NCBI RefSeq assembly: GCF_029168945.1 | Contig: NC_083607.1 | Span: forward strand, 11,426,001-11,490,000 | From: Cannabis sativa | Taxonomy: Eukaryota; Streptophyta; Magnoliopsida; Rosales; Cannabaceae | Reading direction: 5' to 3' | DNA length: 64,000 nt | In this document: positions 46,301-56,063 of the stretch, one piece after another | Position numbering within the stretch: position 1 is the first letter of the stretch | Layout of the letters: every line of letters starts with the position of its first letter | Translations under genes and position numbers: made by a program | The notes under the pieces: model-generated | The model's input: only the letters and a program-made list of their open reading frames with translations | Databases searched by the model: none | What the model was told of the DNA's origin: nothing

Positions 46301-49300
46301 GCTTGATGCTGCGCTTGAGGCACGGATTGGACCTCGTCTTCCTCCGCGGGCTGACTGAGCTGCCGTATTATTGACCCAGATTCTACCCGTTCTTCTTATA
46401 ACTCTTTTTTTTTTGTTTGTACATATTTGCTGCTGCCTTAGAACAATTTACATATAGGCGACAGCTTTTATTTGAAGGGGAGACAGTTATATTCTAAGGC
46501 CTGTCCCCGGGCCATTTACATGTATATGACCTGCCCTTTGGGCTAGGATATTTTTATATATGCGATCTTTATTTGTCACACTTATATGTTTTAACCTGTC
46601 CTTTGGCTCAGGGTTTTTATACTTATGCTCTTTATTTTTGCGCATATTTTTTGACCTGCCCTTTGGGTCAGGATATTTTACTTAGATTGACCTGCCCTTT
46701 GGGTCAGGATATTTTACTTAGTTTGTTTTTGTTTGTCCGTGCGGTATACCCTAGTACCCCCCTGAGTGGCATAGAAACTTTGTTTTTAAGGCACTCAGTT
46801 TTATTTAATATAGAGGAGGCATACATTTGGACGGTACAAACCCTTTGAACAAAATCTAAGTTTAATTCGCTACTGGTAATATTTTCTGAGGTGATCGGCA
46901 TTCCAGGCTCTTGGGACAGTAGTTCCGTCCATTCTTTTCAGTTTGTAAGTGCCAGAACCGATTTCGTCCTCGATTTCATATGGTCCTTCCCAATTTGGTC
47001 CAAGTACCCCCACTCCGGGTTCTTGGGTGGCTGGAAAAACCCTTCTTAGGACCATATCCCCAATAGCGAATTTTCTGTTTTTAACCTTGGAGTTAAAATA
47101 CTTGGTCACCTTCTTTTGATAAGCAGCCATCCGTATTTGGGACTCATCCCGGAGTTCTTCGACTTGATCCAGAGCCTCTTGGAGCAGGGCCTGATTGGTG
47201 GCCGGATCATAAGTCGTCCTCCTGTGGGATGGGAATAATGTTTCCACCGGGACCATTGCTTCACAACCGTACGCCATTGAGAACGGCGAGTGACCGGTTG
47301 TGGTTCTGGGGGTCGTCCGGTAGGCCCACAATACCCTTGGCAATTCTTCAGGCCAGTTATTTTTACAGGCCAGCAGCTTCTTTTTCAAGGTGACCTTTAG
47401 GATTTTATTGACTGCTTCCGCCTGGCCGTTTGTTTGAGGCCGGGCTACCGCGGAGAAGCTCTTTACCACTCCGTGTTGGTTGCAGAAGTCAGTAAATTCC
47501 TCGCAATCAAATTGCTTTCCATTGTCTGAGACTATTTTGTGGGGCAAGCCGTATCGACACACTATGTTTTTGATAACAAAGTCTAACGCCTTCTTAGCAG
47601 TTATTGTCTTCATAGGCTCAGCCTCTGTCCACTTGGTGAAGTAGTCTACTGCTACTATTGCATACTTTACCCCTCCTTTTCCCGTAGGTAGAGACCCGAT
47701 GAGATCTATTCCCCAGACCGCGAAGGGCCAGGGGCTGGTCATCAAAGTGATCTCATTTGGAGGAGCTCTCGGTATGTTCGCGTACCTTTGGCACGAGTCA
47801 CACTTTTGGACATAGTCTATACAATCTTTTTTCATTGTTGGCCAGAAGTACCCTTGCCTCAATATTTTCTTTGAGAGGCTGGGTCCCCCCGTATGATCTC
47901 CACAGAACCCTTCATGGACCTCCAGCATGATTTGTCTAGCTTCAGGGTCCGATACACACCTTAAATAAGGCATGCTGAGTCCTCTCCGGTAGAGAATTTG
48001 GTCCATCATTACATAACGATGAGCCTGATACTGAATCTTTCGAGACAGTGCCCTCTCTTGGGGCAACTCACCTGTGGTTATGTACTTTATGATGGGGACC
48101 ATCCAGCTGGGTTCTTGCCCAACCGTTTGTGTGGTCTCTTTTATTTTGATGCTTGGCTCTGCCAAGCGTTCCACTGGTACTACCCCCAGCTCTTCGATTT
48201 CGCTGTCCGAGGCTAACTTAGCCAGACAGTCCGCGTGAGCGTTCTTTTCTCGGGGGATTCTTTCTATTTTATAGTCCGTGAATTCGTGGAGTAGTTCTCG
48301 GACTATTGTTACGTACGCGGCCATCCTTTCGCCGCGAGTTTGGTATTCTCCGGAAACTTGGTTTACGACCAGTTGAGAATCACTGTAGACTTCCACCCTC
48401 TTGGCTCCTACAGCTTTAGCCAACTTTAGCCCTGTTATCAGGGCCTCATATTCGGCTTCATTATTCGAAGCTGTGAAGTTGAATCGGAGTGCTGCCTGGA
48501 GCCGCAATCCAGTAGGTGATATCATAGCCACTCCGGCTTCTGAACCGTTCTCATTAGAAGCTCCGTCCACAAATACTCTCCAAGTGGGGATTGGTGGCTC
48601 CGGTGTATTGGCTGTCGCCTCGGCTTCATTACATTCGGTGATGAAGTCCGCCAAGGCTTGGCCTTTTATGGAAATCCGGGGCACGTAATGTAAGTCGAAC
48701 TGACTCAGCTCCATCGCCCACTTGAGGAGCCTTCCGGATGCTTCAGGCTTCTGGAGAACTTGCCGGAGTGGATGATTGGTCAAGATTCTGATCGGATGGG
48801 CTTGGAAGTATGGTCTCAACTTCCTTGATGCCATCAGGAGGCAGAATACTAATTTTTCAATAACCGGGTACCTTGTCTCGGCCCCTACCATGCGCTTACT
48901 AACATAGTACACGGGGTGCTGAATTTTTTCTTCCTCCCGGACCAGTGCAGCACTGACTGCATGCTCGGAGACGGCCAAGTAAAGGAACAAGTCTTCTCCG
49001 AGGACGGGTTTTGATAGGACAGGAGGTTTGGCCATGTGGTCTTTTAACCTTTTGAATGCCTCCTCGCATTCATCTGTCCATTCGAACTTTTGGCATTTCT
49101 TCAGTATGTTGAAGAAGGGTATGCACTTGTCCGTGGATCGTGAGATAAAGCGGCTCAGTGCGGCTACCTTTCCGGTCAAACTCTGCACGTCCTTATGTTT
49201 CTTGGGGGATGTCATGTCTAGGAGAGCTTGGATTTTTTCCGGGTTCGCCTCGATCCCCCTTTGGCTGACTATGAAGCCCAGGAATTTCCCCGACTTGACC

Positions 49301-52300
49301 CCGAAGGTGCATTTTTTCGGATTGAGCTTCATGCCGTATCTCCGGACGACTTCGAAACATTCCTCTAAGTCGCTTGCATGGCTGTTGCATGCTTTGGATT
49401 TGAGGAGCATGTCGTCTACATATACTTCCATGTTTCGTCCCAGGAGGCTTTTAAACATCCGGTTAACCATTCTTTGATAGGTTGCTCCGGCGTTTTTCAG
49501 TCCGAAAGGCATGACTAGGTAACAGTATACCCCCTTATCGGTCCTGAAGCTAGTGCACTCCTGGTCTGCCGTATGCATTTTTATTTGATTGTACCCAGCA
49601 TAGGCATCCATGAAAGACAACAGCTTAAATCCGGACGTGGCGTCTACCATCTGGTCGATCCTGGGCAGCGGAAAGCAGTCCTTTGGGCAGGCTTTGTTTA
49701 GATCTGTGAAATCTATACAAACCCGCCAAGTCCCGTTCGGCTTGGGCACCAGGACCGGATTGGCCAGCCATTCCGGATAGTATACGTCGCGGATCATGCC
49801 GTTGGACAAAAGTTTGTCCACCTCTTTCTCTTAGGCCTCGGCTTTCACCGAGTCGAGCGGGCGTCTCTTTTGCTGTACAGGGGGCATGTCCGGGTTGACA
49901 TTGAGTACATGGGTGATGACATGAGGGCTGATGCCGGTCATGTCTTCTTGGCGCCACGCGAAAATGTCGATGGCGCCCTTCAGTGTTTTTATTATTTTAT
50001 CTTTTTCCTCCGGATCCAGGCTCCTCCCTATCCGGAGTACTTTTGTGGAGTCGTCGTCGCACACTGGTATTTCTTCGACGTCCTCCATTGGTTCCACGAC
50101 CCTTTCAGACCCTATGCGAGGATCCAACTCGTCCTCTTCAGCCTTCTCTATCTCAGGGGGCCCCCGGACCATGAGTACTGGCAAGTGGGTGGCAACATTG
50201 TAACATTGCCTGGCCTCTCCTTGATTTCCCCTCACCGTTCCGACTCCGGCTTCCTGGGTAGGGAATTTTAGGCATAGATGTCGGATTGAAGTTATTGCAC
50301 CAAAGTCGACGAGGGCCGGTCGGCCTAAGATTGCGTTGTAGGCTGTTGGACAGTCTACCACCACGAAGGTGCAATACTTGAATGTGCTTTGGGGGGTATC
50401 GGGGCACAGGGTAACCGGGAGCCTGACTTTTCCCATCGGGATTAGCGTCGTCCCGTTAAACCCTGTGAGCTGCGATCCACTAGGAGAGAGGTCCCGGTCG
50501 GTCAACCCTATCGCAGTGAAGGCTTCTTTGAAGAGCAAGTTCACGGAACTCCCATTGTCAATCAGGACCCTAGCCACCACTTTATTTGCGATGGGGGTCT
50601 CTATGACCAGCGGGTCGTGGTGAGGAAAACGCACCGTCTTGGCGTCTTCTTCCGTGAACGTTATGGGTTGGTCCATTAGCCGAGGCCTTTGAGCCGAGAG
50701 TTGAGTGACCTCCCACACCTCACTGTGTCTTGCGGCCTCGGCATATCTCTTTCGCTCCTTGCGAGTGTTTCCTCCGATATGGGGACCTCCGGAGATCATG
50801 GCTACCCGTCCATTAGGCCGGGGCGGTAGTCCGGGTATATGCTGGGCGTCACCTGCGGGAGCAGCTGGAGGCAATGCTCCTGCTGTACCCCCTGGTGTTC
50901 CCGGAGGCATACCCCCTGCCACCTGCCCCGGATTAAGGTGGGGCAACCTATTTTTGATCCACTCATAGAGGTGGCCCAAACGGATCAAATTATCGATCTC
51001 GTCTTTGAGATTTTTACACTCATTGGTGCTATGACCAATGTTGTTGTGGTACTCGCACCTTTTACTCGGATCTCTCCGGGAGCTGTCTTTGCACAATGGC
51101 TGTGGTCTCCGGTAGTGCGTATTCTGCCTTGTGGCAAAATATACACGTTCCTGAGAGTCCGTGAGCTCTGTGTACTGGGTGTATTGGGGTGTGTACCCCT
51201 TCTTTTGGCGCTTCTCTCCCGTTCGGGTGCTGCCCTTGGAGGACCTTTTACTCCTCGACCCCTGGGTAGGGCCTGTTAAGCTAGCAGTCGGGGCAGCTTG
51301 TGAAGGAGCCCGTCCATTCACCCCGGACGGGTTGCCGCTATGGGAAGATGTCGGGGCCAAAGCCTGGCCCTGGCTGTATCCGGGAGTAGCAGAGAACTGT
51401 ATGCCACTTACCGGAGAAGTCGCGGTCGGGACAGTACCCGAGGGCGACACTCCTGGCATGTATCCCGCTATCCCGGTGGGATAATAGCCCCCGTAAGCCA
51501 CGATCTGGGCTTCTTCGAGGTTAATATATTTTTGGACTCGCTTCTGGAAGTCCTGAAGGCTAGCAGCGCCTTCTTGCTGTAATTCGTTCCAGAAGGGAGT
51601 CCCAGTGCGGATTCCTGCTTTGAGAAGCGCAAGCTGTTGTCCGTCGTCGACCTTCTTGGTCTTCGAGGCTTCCTCTCGGAACCTCTTGATGTAATTCTTC
51701 AAGGTCTCGGTGGGCAGTTGCTTGATGTTGGTCAAGGCACTAACCTCCAAGTTGACCTTCCTGGCAGCGACAAACTGTCTCCGGAAGTTGGTTTGGAGTT
51801 TGTTCCAACAACCCACCGATCCTGGTTCCAATTTCTTGAACCATTCCTCTGCCGATCCGCTCAGAGTGAGGGGGAAGCATAAGCATTTGGCGTCATTGCT
51901 GACCCGCATGACTGTCATGACTCGGTTGAATCGTGACAAGTGATCACTGGGGTCGGAGTTCCCAGTATATGCCGCCATTTCGGGCATCTTGAAGTTTTTA
52001 GGGAGCTCCGCCTCCAGGATATGTTTGGCACAAGGCTCTCGATCCTCACTGTCCGAGTCGGAGTCGTCTCCCTTCTGCCTCCGGGAGACTCGAGCAATAT
52101 CTTTTCGAAGTATGGCAAGTTCTGCCATAATCCCTTCGTTCTACGATGCCGAGGAGACTACGGGCCTGTATCTTTTTTGGTCAAGGTGATCCCGGAGGTC
52201 ACCTTGATTCCCATTGATTTGATTTCTCAGATCAATGGGTGGACATCTCTGTCCTCTCCTTCCTCTACCCCCTGGTTCCTGGTGCACGGAAACGCTTTTC

Positions 52301-55300
52301 CGGTCCCCTCGATCCTGAGGGCCAAGACTCCCTCTTTGGGGCTTGCCCCTCTGCGGACCTTTCCCTTTAGGGAAATCCGAGCGGACCTTTCGCGGATCCT
52401 GCGCCTTTTTCTTTCGACCAGGGGCAGAAGTAGGGTTTTTTGTTTGGTTTTCCTCAGCAGGGTGCCTTATAGGGCTAGGTTCCCTAGGCCTTTGCTTTGG
52501 GAATTAGGCGAAGACGTTGCGGCTCCCCGTCGAGCCCGGCGGCCATCGCCTTGGGATGCACGTGGATACCGGTTTGCCTCCATGGCTTTCTGCATGGCTA
52601 GCATCACTTCCTGCATTTTTTGATTTTGCGCTTTCTGAGCTTCGATCTCAGCTTCATGATCGATAGCTTTTTGTCTAAGGAGCACCAGTTCCGAGTAGCT
52701 TCCTCCGTCATAGGCATACTCGTCGAGGTGTTCCTCGTTAGGGTCTTGAGGCTACATCTTCCTCATTAGGGTCTTGAGCGTCTTCTAGAGGGCGAGGATG
52801 ACGTGTAGCTCTTGTCTCCACCATTGTCGTGAAGTTAAATGCTTGTTGTGAAGCAGCTTTTCTCAGCTCTCAATGAAAGCACCAAAATGTTGACCGAGGT
52901 TTTCGGCAACTATTAAAATATAATTATAATAAGGAGCTGTAAGAAAGTGAGATGAAGATTTTTTACGTGGTTGGAGCGTTAATGAGCCTTAGTCCACGAG
53001 CCACTGCTATTAATGGATGTATTTAATACAGATTCTACACTTGAGAGAATGTTTTTCTCTTAAATACAGAGAATGTTCTTGGTGAGTTATTTCTCTTCTT
53101 GCTCTTTTGCAACCAAGATTCTCGACCCCATTAAATGAGCTTTGAGGGGGTATTTATAGTGTTTTGGTGGGGTAATCCCTAGAATTGTTCTTACACATGT
53201 GTCTGTAAGTATCCATAAAGTTGGGCATTTCCGATGAATATACCATGGGTGATGCATGGTCAAATCCCTAGGTGCTGTAGGGTTTTTATGGAGAATGTCC
53301 TTTTTGTCTTGTGATTGACGTGACTCTTCGCAGAGTAGCCGTCGCTAGACTTAAATGATCATTACTGTAGCGCTGCTGTTTGGGGGTTGTGCCGTCAGAC
53401 TTTATTGCGTGTTACAGTCCCAACACGCTTCCTCCCATGCAGCATTAAATGCGACTTGATTTCTCGGGAGAGACCTGACACATCCCGGAGAGCCTTCATG
53501 CTATACTAGCTTCCTGGAGTACCTTGTACTCCGGGTGTCTCCTCCGGGACCCATGCTAATAGCGCTTCCTAGTGGCATAAAAAGACTTAGCAAATCTTTC
53601 CAAGCTATCTGATCCACGTGTCCCCTCTCGACTGGTCCACGTATTTTGGGCGAATACTGGAGCAACATGTATTAATTTTTATTGTCTTATAAATTTGTAT
53701 TATTTATTAATTATTGTTTTATTATTAATTATTAACTTTTGTATTAATTTTTATTGTCTTATTAATTTTATTATTTATTGATTATTGTTTTATTATTAAT
53801 GATTAATTATTGTATTAATTTTTATTGTTTTATTAATTTTTAATTATTGTTTTATTTTTTATTGTTTTTGTAATAATTACATATTGTTTTATTAATTATT
53901 AATTATTGTTTTATCTTTTATTATTTTATTACTTATGTATTATTTTTTTAGTATAAATTATTGATTATTTTTTTTAATTTTTATTGTTTTATTGATTATT
54001 GTTTAATTATTAATTATGAATTATTGTTTTATTTTTTATTGTTTTATTCATTATTGGTTATGTTTTATTATTAATTATTTATCGTTGTTGGTTATTAATT
54101 ATGTAAGTATATTACCAATTGTATTTTTGTATTATTAATTATTAATTATCGTTGTTGGTTTTTTTTTTCAGGGAAGTGCACATCTTATAATTCCAAAGAG
54201 CCTGACCATTACACTGGCCGTGTCACATGGCGCGGGGGTAGTTACTACTACCCGAAGATTAAGGATAAATTTGAAGAATTTAACCTATTGGACAGGGTGA
54301 GGGAATCCCCTTTCAAGCAGTTTTTCGAGAGAGCGCCCATACAATTTTCTGGAGTATTTTTTCATCAGTTGATGCTTCACAAAATAAAATCTGACAAGCC
54401 GGACGAGGTCCATTTCTATGTGGGAAGGAAGAGATGTAGATTTGGGAGGGTGGAGTTCGGCTTGGTCACCGGGTTAAACTTATTGCCCGGCCCTACTGAG
54501 GAAGACATCAAACAAAATGGAAGCTCTGACCGGTTGATTCAGGAATATTTCAACGGTAGTGCTTCGATCACCTTCGGCCAACTGCGCAGAGTTTTTGAGA
54601 GCTGCACAGAAGCTGATGATGTTTACAAGTTGGCGATGGCCTTGTTAGTTATGGGCGTCCTCACTGGTAAGGAGGAGAAGACTGCCGTTCCTCCTTCTGT
54701 GATAAGAATGGTTGATAACCTTCCATTCTTCTACGAGTATCCCTGGGGAAAGATTTCTTACACCAAGCTGATGGAAAGTTGTAACAAGGATTACTTGGAT
54801 GTGAAGAATAAGATGTTGAAAAAGATTGAGAAGGGAGTCACTCAGAAGGAGGCAAAATACTCAGCCTACGGCTATGCTGCAGCGTTGCAGTATTGGGCAT
54901 ACGAGGCCATATTACAGCTGGGCAACGAGTATGCAGTGAGGAGGTCGCATGGCTTTCCGAGACTGGTCAACTGGGAAAGTAAGCCGAAAACTACACTCGG
55001 GAAGGATGAAGTCACCAGATTATTTGCGAAAAATGTAAGTTTGTTACGCTTTATTTTGAATTCATGTTAATTTCCATATATTATATTAATATATTTGTTA
55101 TATTTTTCAGTTGACAGTGTACTCCGTGTTATGTCCTCGGCCGAATAGATGTGTCATAATGCCGTGTATTTTCCCAGCAGGAGTTATTGCTCGGTGGGAA
55201 GCTGCGGGTGATGACCAGGCTAACTATCAGTGGGACGAGGGCATATTAGATTTGATCCGAGGGGATGAAAGTCAATTCTTGGCCAGTTGGAAGAACAAGG

Positions 55301-55825
55301 AGAGAATATATATGGCCCTCTACTTCGATGGAGCAAAGCATTGGGTGGCATTAGAGATAGATCTGGATCATTGGTTGTTGAACATATTTGACTCCAGCCT
55401 CGGATCGATTTCCACGAACGAATTGAACCGTCACCTGGAAATGTGGGAAAAATTACTACCAAATTTGCTGCTGCAGGCTGGCCTATTCGAGAGTCATGAC
55501 ATGATCCTCTTGCCTCAACTTACCGCCTCAGAGAGCCAGGTCAGAAATTTCACTTCAAAAGTCATGGATCGGGCCGTTGTTCCACAGACAAAGACAAGGT
55601 AACTTAATTACAATTGATTTTTTTGTTATTTAACTTGAATTTAATTTGCACACTTTTATTCATTTACTTTTTATTGTCTCATACAGCGGTAACTGCGGGA
55701 TGTACGTGATAGAGCACATCGAGCATAGTATGCTGGAGACTACGTTTGATAATGTGCACGATGAGAATATGAAGAAATTTAGAGAGCGGTGGTGTGTAGA
55801 TTTGTTTTACCAGAATTTAGCATGA
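40385..55825 (+). CDS. MULE-borne DUF1985/Ulp1-type (C48) cysteine protease, four exons
   Basis: Exons 40385-40393, 54177-55034, 55111-55598 and 55687-55825 join in frame to 497 aa. Exon 1 encodes only Met-Ser-Lys. Intron 1 is about 13.8 kb because a gypsy element inserted in it; without that it would be about 1.5 kb. Residues about 30-230 look like DUF1985 (PFKQFFERAPIQFSGVFFHQ, GLVTGLNLLPGP). The C-terminal part is Ulp1-like, with likely catalytic His about 366 (GAKHWVALEI), Asp about 383 (NIFDSS), Gln about 448 (VPQTK) and Cys about 455 (SGNCGMYVIEHIEH). All four are present, so the enzyme could be active. The family removes SUMO-like modifiers; its role in MULEs is unknown. The exon-2 acceptor (gggaag|tgc) was chosen for phase; ttcag five bases upstream would hit a stop. 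Confidence 0.8.
40565..40795. repeat. GGTCCGAT-rich array, left side of the MULE
   Basis: About ten copies of TCCGAT or its complement lie in about 215 bp, in variants such as ggtccgatggtccgattggg, ending palindromically (ccaatcggacc). It lies inside intron 1 of the Ulp1 gene. The mirrored counterpart is at 59370-59790. Confidence 0.85.
40796..41351. repeat. AT-rich low-complexity DNA (taattattgtttta-type)
   Basis: Degenerate repeats of attaattattgttttatt. They continue at 53668-54160 beyond the nested gypsy element, which shows where the intron was split. Confidence 0.85.
41352..42132 (-). repeat. 3' LTR of the gypsy element
   Basis: 781 bp, near identical to 52888-53667. The visible differences are one substitution (near 41444) and a patch at about 41828-41843. 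Confidence 0.93.
42133..42147 (-). other. polypurine tract
   Basis: On the - strand, ggcttggggggtaaa lies immediately before the 3' LTR, the expected place for plus-strand priming. Confidence 0.75.
42148..43217 (+). promoter_or_regulatory. promoter, TATA box and leader intron of the antisense ORF
   Basis: A TATA box (tataaaa) lies at 42565-42571 after cttttgcc. A leader exon would run from about 42595 to 42769, ending at a donor (caact|gtaagt). A pyrimidine-rich acceptor, ttttctcag, ends at 43217, eight bases before the ATG. So the antisense gene seems to have its own pol II promoter independent of the LTR. Confidence 0.6.
43226..46358 (+). CDS. Tat-lineage antisense ORF, 'putative gypsy type transposon' domain and coiled coil
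   Basis: ATG 43226. Exon 43226-45586 joins 45684-46358 by a GT-AG intron in phase (1011 aa). A 399-bp stretch (44424-44822) also has gtaagt and acag borders and a length divisible by three, so it could be an optional intron (878 aa). The N-terminal 300 residues resemble the Transposase_28-like domain of plant gypsy elements (MLPLQDYFVNFLVFVGLAPY, AYRLLSGLFIFYTARGWG, GFRIHPATEG). The middle is acidic with a basic patch (RKRKGKM, PKRPRR; possible NLS). The C-terminal 200 residues are a strong Glu/Ala/Arg coiled coil. Known in Tat elements as an extra ORF of unknown function, transcribed opposite to gag-pol. Confidence 0.78.
46480..46740. repeat. short tandem repeats between the two convergent gypsy ORFs
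   Basis: Several copies of a 30-35-bp unit built on gacctgccctttgggtcaggatattttacttag lie between the antisense ORF stop (46358) and the pol stop (46870). The unit contains a near-palindrome (gacctgccc...gggtcagg), so a bidirectional terminator or polyadenylation zone is possible. Confidence 0.7.
46870..49830 (-). CDS. gypsy pol: reverse transcriptase, RNase H, integrase
   Basis: About 985 codons, in the same frame as gag-protease but separated from it by a TAA at 49831-49833. RT: NPVLVPKPNGTWRVCIDFTD, FMDAYAGYNQIKMH, MPFGLKNAGATYQRMVN, YVDDMLLKS. RNase H: connection domain plus WRVFVDGASNENGSEAGVAM and YSDSQLVVNQV. Integrase: zinc finger (CDSCQRYANIP) and core DLIGSLPTGKGG, SDNGKQF, ARPQTNGQAEAVNK, with a conserved C-terminal GPYEIEDEIGSGTYKL. 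All catalytic motifs look intact. No ATG at its start, so it would need readthrough or is expressed only from intact relatives. Confidence 0.88.
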   Translation of the reverse strand, partial: EKEVDKLLSNGMIRDVYYPEWLANPVLVPKPNGTWRVCIDFTDLNKACPKDCFPLPRIDQMVDATSGFKLLSFMDAYAGYNQIKMHTADQECTSFRTDKGVYCYLVMPFGLKNAGATYQRMVNRMFKSLLGRNMEVYVDDMLLKSKACNSHASDLEECFEVVRRYGMKLNPKKCTFGVKSGKFLGFIVSQRGIEANPEKIQALLDMTSPKKHKDVQSLTGKVAALSRFISRSTDKCIPFFNILKKCQKFEWTDECEEAFKRLKDHMAKPPVLSKPVLGEDLFLYLAVSEHAVSAALVREEEKIQHPVYYVSKRMVGAETRYPVIEKLVFCLLMASRKLRPYFQAHPIRILTNHPLRQVLQKPEASGRLLKWAMELSQFDLHYVPRISIKGQALADFITECNEAEATANTPEPPIPTWRVFVDGASNENGSEAGVAMISPTGLRLQAALRFNFTASNNEAEYEALITGLKLAKAVGAKRVEVYSDSQLVVNQVSGEYQTRGERMAAYVTIVRELLHEFTDYKIERIPREKNAHADCLAKLASDSEIEELGVVPVERLAEPSIKIKETTQTVGQEPSWMVPIIKYITTGELPQERALSRKIQYQAHRYVMMDQILYRRGLSMPYLRCVSDPEARQIMLEVHEGFCGDHTGGPSLSKKILRQGYFWPTMKKDCIDYVQKCDSCQRYANIPRAPPNEITLMTSPWPFAVWGIDLIGSLPTGKGGVKYAIVAVDYFTKWTEAEPMKTITAKKALDFVIKNIVCRYGLPHKIVSDNGKQFDCEEFTDFCNQHGVVKSFSAVARPQTNGQAEAVNKILKVTLKKKLLACKNNWPEELPRVLWAYRTTPRTTTGHSPFSMAYGCEAMVPVETLFPSHRRTTYDPATNQALLQEALDQVEELRDESQIRMAAYQKKVTKYFNSKVKNRKFAIGDMVLRRVFPATQEPGVGVLGPNWEGPYEIEDEIGSGTYKLKRMDGTTVPRAWNADHLRKYYQ
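49831..52824 (-). pseudogene. gypsy gag-protease, N-terminus broken
   Basis: The 765-codon open part (52128-49831) contains gag (AKCLCFPLTLSGSAEEWFKK, WNKLQTNFRRQF), a zinc-finger-like CEYHNNIGHSTNEC and an aspartic protease (VLIDNGSSVNLLF). Upstream, an ATG at 52824 starts MVETRATRHPRPLEDAQDPN. That part is broken by a small imperfect duplication near 52745-52785, a frameshift near 52490 and an in-frame TAG at about 52140. The 3' end meets TAA at 49831-49833 before RT. Tat elements normally encode gag-pol as one frame, so these look like lesions. Confidence 0.75.
52867..52884 (-). other. primer-binding site of the gypsy element
   Basis: TGGTGCTTTCATTGAGAG on the - strand starts three bases after the 5' LTR. 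The matching tRNA was not identified here. Confidence 0.7.
52888..53667 (-). repeat. 5' LTR of the gypsy element
   Basis: 780 bp, beginning TGTTGACCGAGG on the + strand and ending GAGCAACA. It precedes the PBS in the minus orientation. Confidence 0.93.
53668..54176. repeat. remaining AT-rich part of Ulp1 gene intron 1
   Basis: attaattattgtttta-type low-complexity DNA continuing that at 40796-41351. It ends in the exon 2 acceptor at 54176. Confidence 0.8.
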
Positions 55826-56063
55826 ACAAATGTTTTTTTTATTTGGTATTTATTAAGATAACAATGTAAATGGTTTTTTTTTATTGGTATGTTTATGTTT
55901 TTTCAAGAGTTCATACAAATTTTACGCCTTTCTTTCGTGCAACAAATTATAATAATTATGTAAACATAAAATATCACAAATTCTAATGTTTAAAATAGTC
56001 CAACATTAATTCAATAACAATACATAATAGTCCAACCCATCACGATACAAATAAACTAAAAAT
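55826..56063. other. gap between convergent MULE genes
   Basis: AT-rich 3' UTR region between the Ulp1 stop (55825) and the mudrA stop (56064). It contains A/T runs suitable for polyadenylation of both transcripts. Confidence 0.6.

Larger units (their letters stand above)
41352..53667 (-). mobile_element. Tat-type Ty3/gypsy retrotransposon, 12.3 kb, TSD TGTAT
   Basis: LTRs of 781 and 780 bp (41352-42132 and 52888-53667), TGTTGACC...GAGCAACA, flanked by TGTAT at 41347-41351 and 53668-53672. On the - strand: PBS, gag-protease and pol (RT, RNase H, integrase). On the + strand between pol and the 3' LTR: a large antisense ORF. This layout is known from the Tat/Retand lineage. The LTRs are nearly identical, so insertion was recent. 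Gag and the PR-RT junction carry lesions, so this copy probably relies on others. Confidence 0.92.

Noticed and set aside
49870..52623. Numerous + strand ORFs opposite gag
   Set aside because: Shadows of gag-protease in GC-richer DNA; no domain, promoter or splice pattern, unlike the genuine antisense ORF at 43226-46358.
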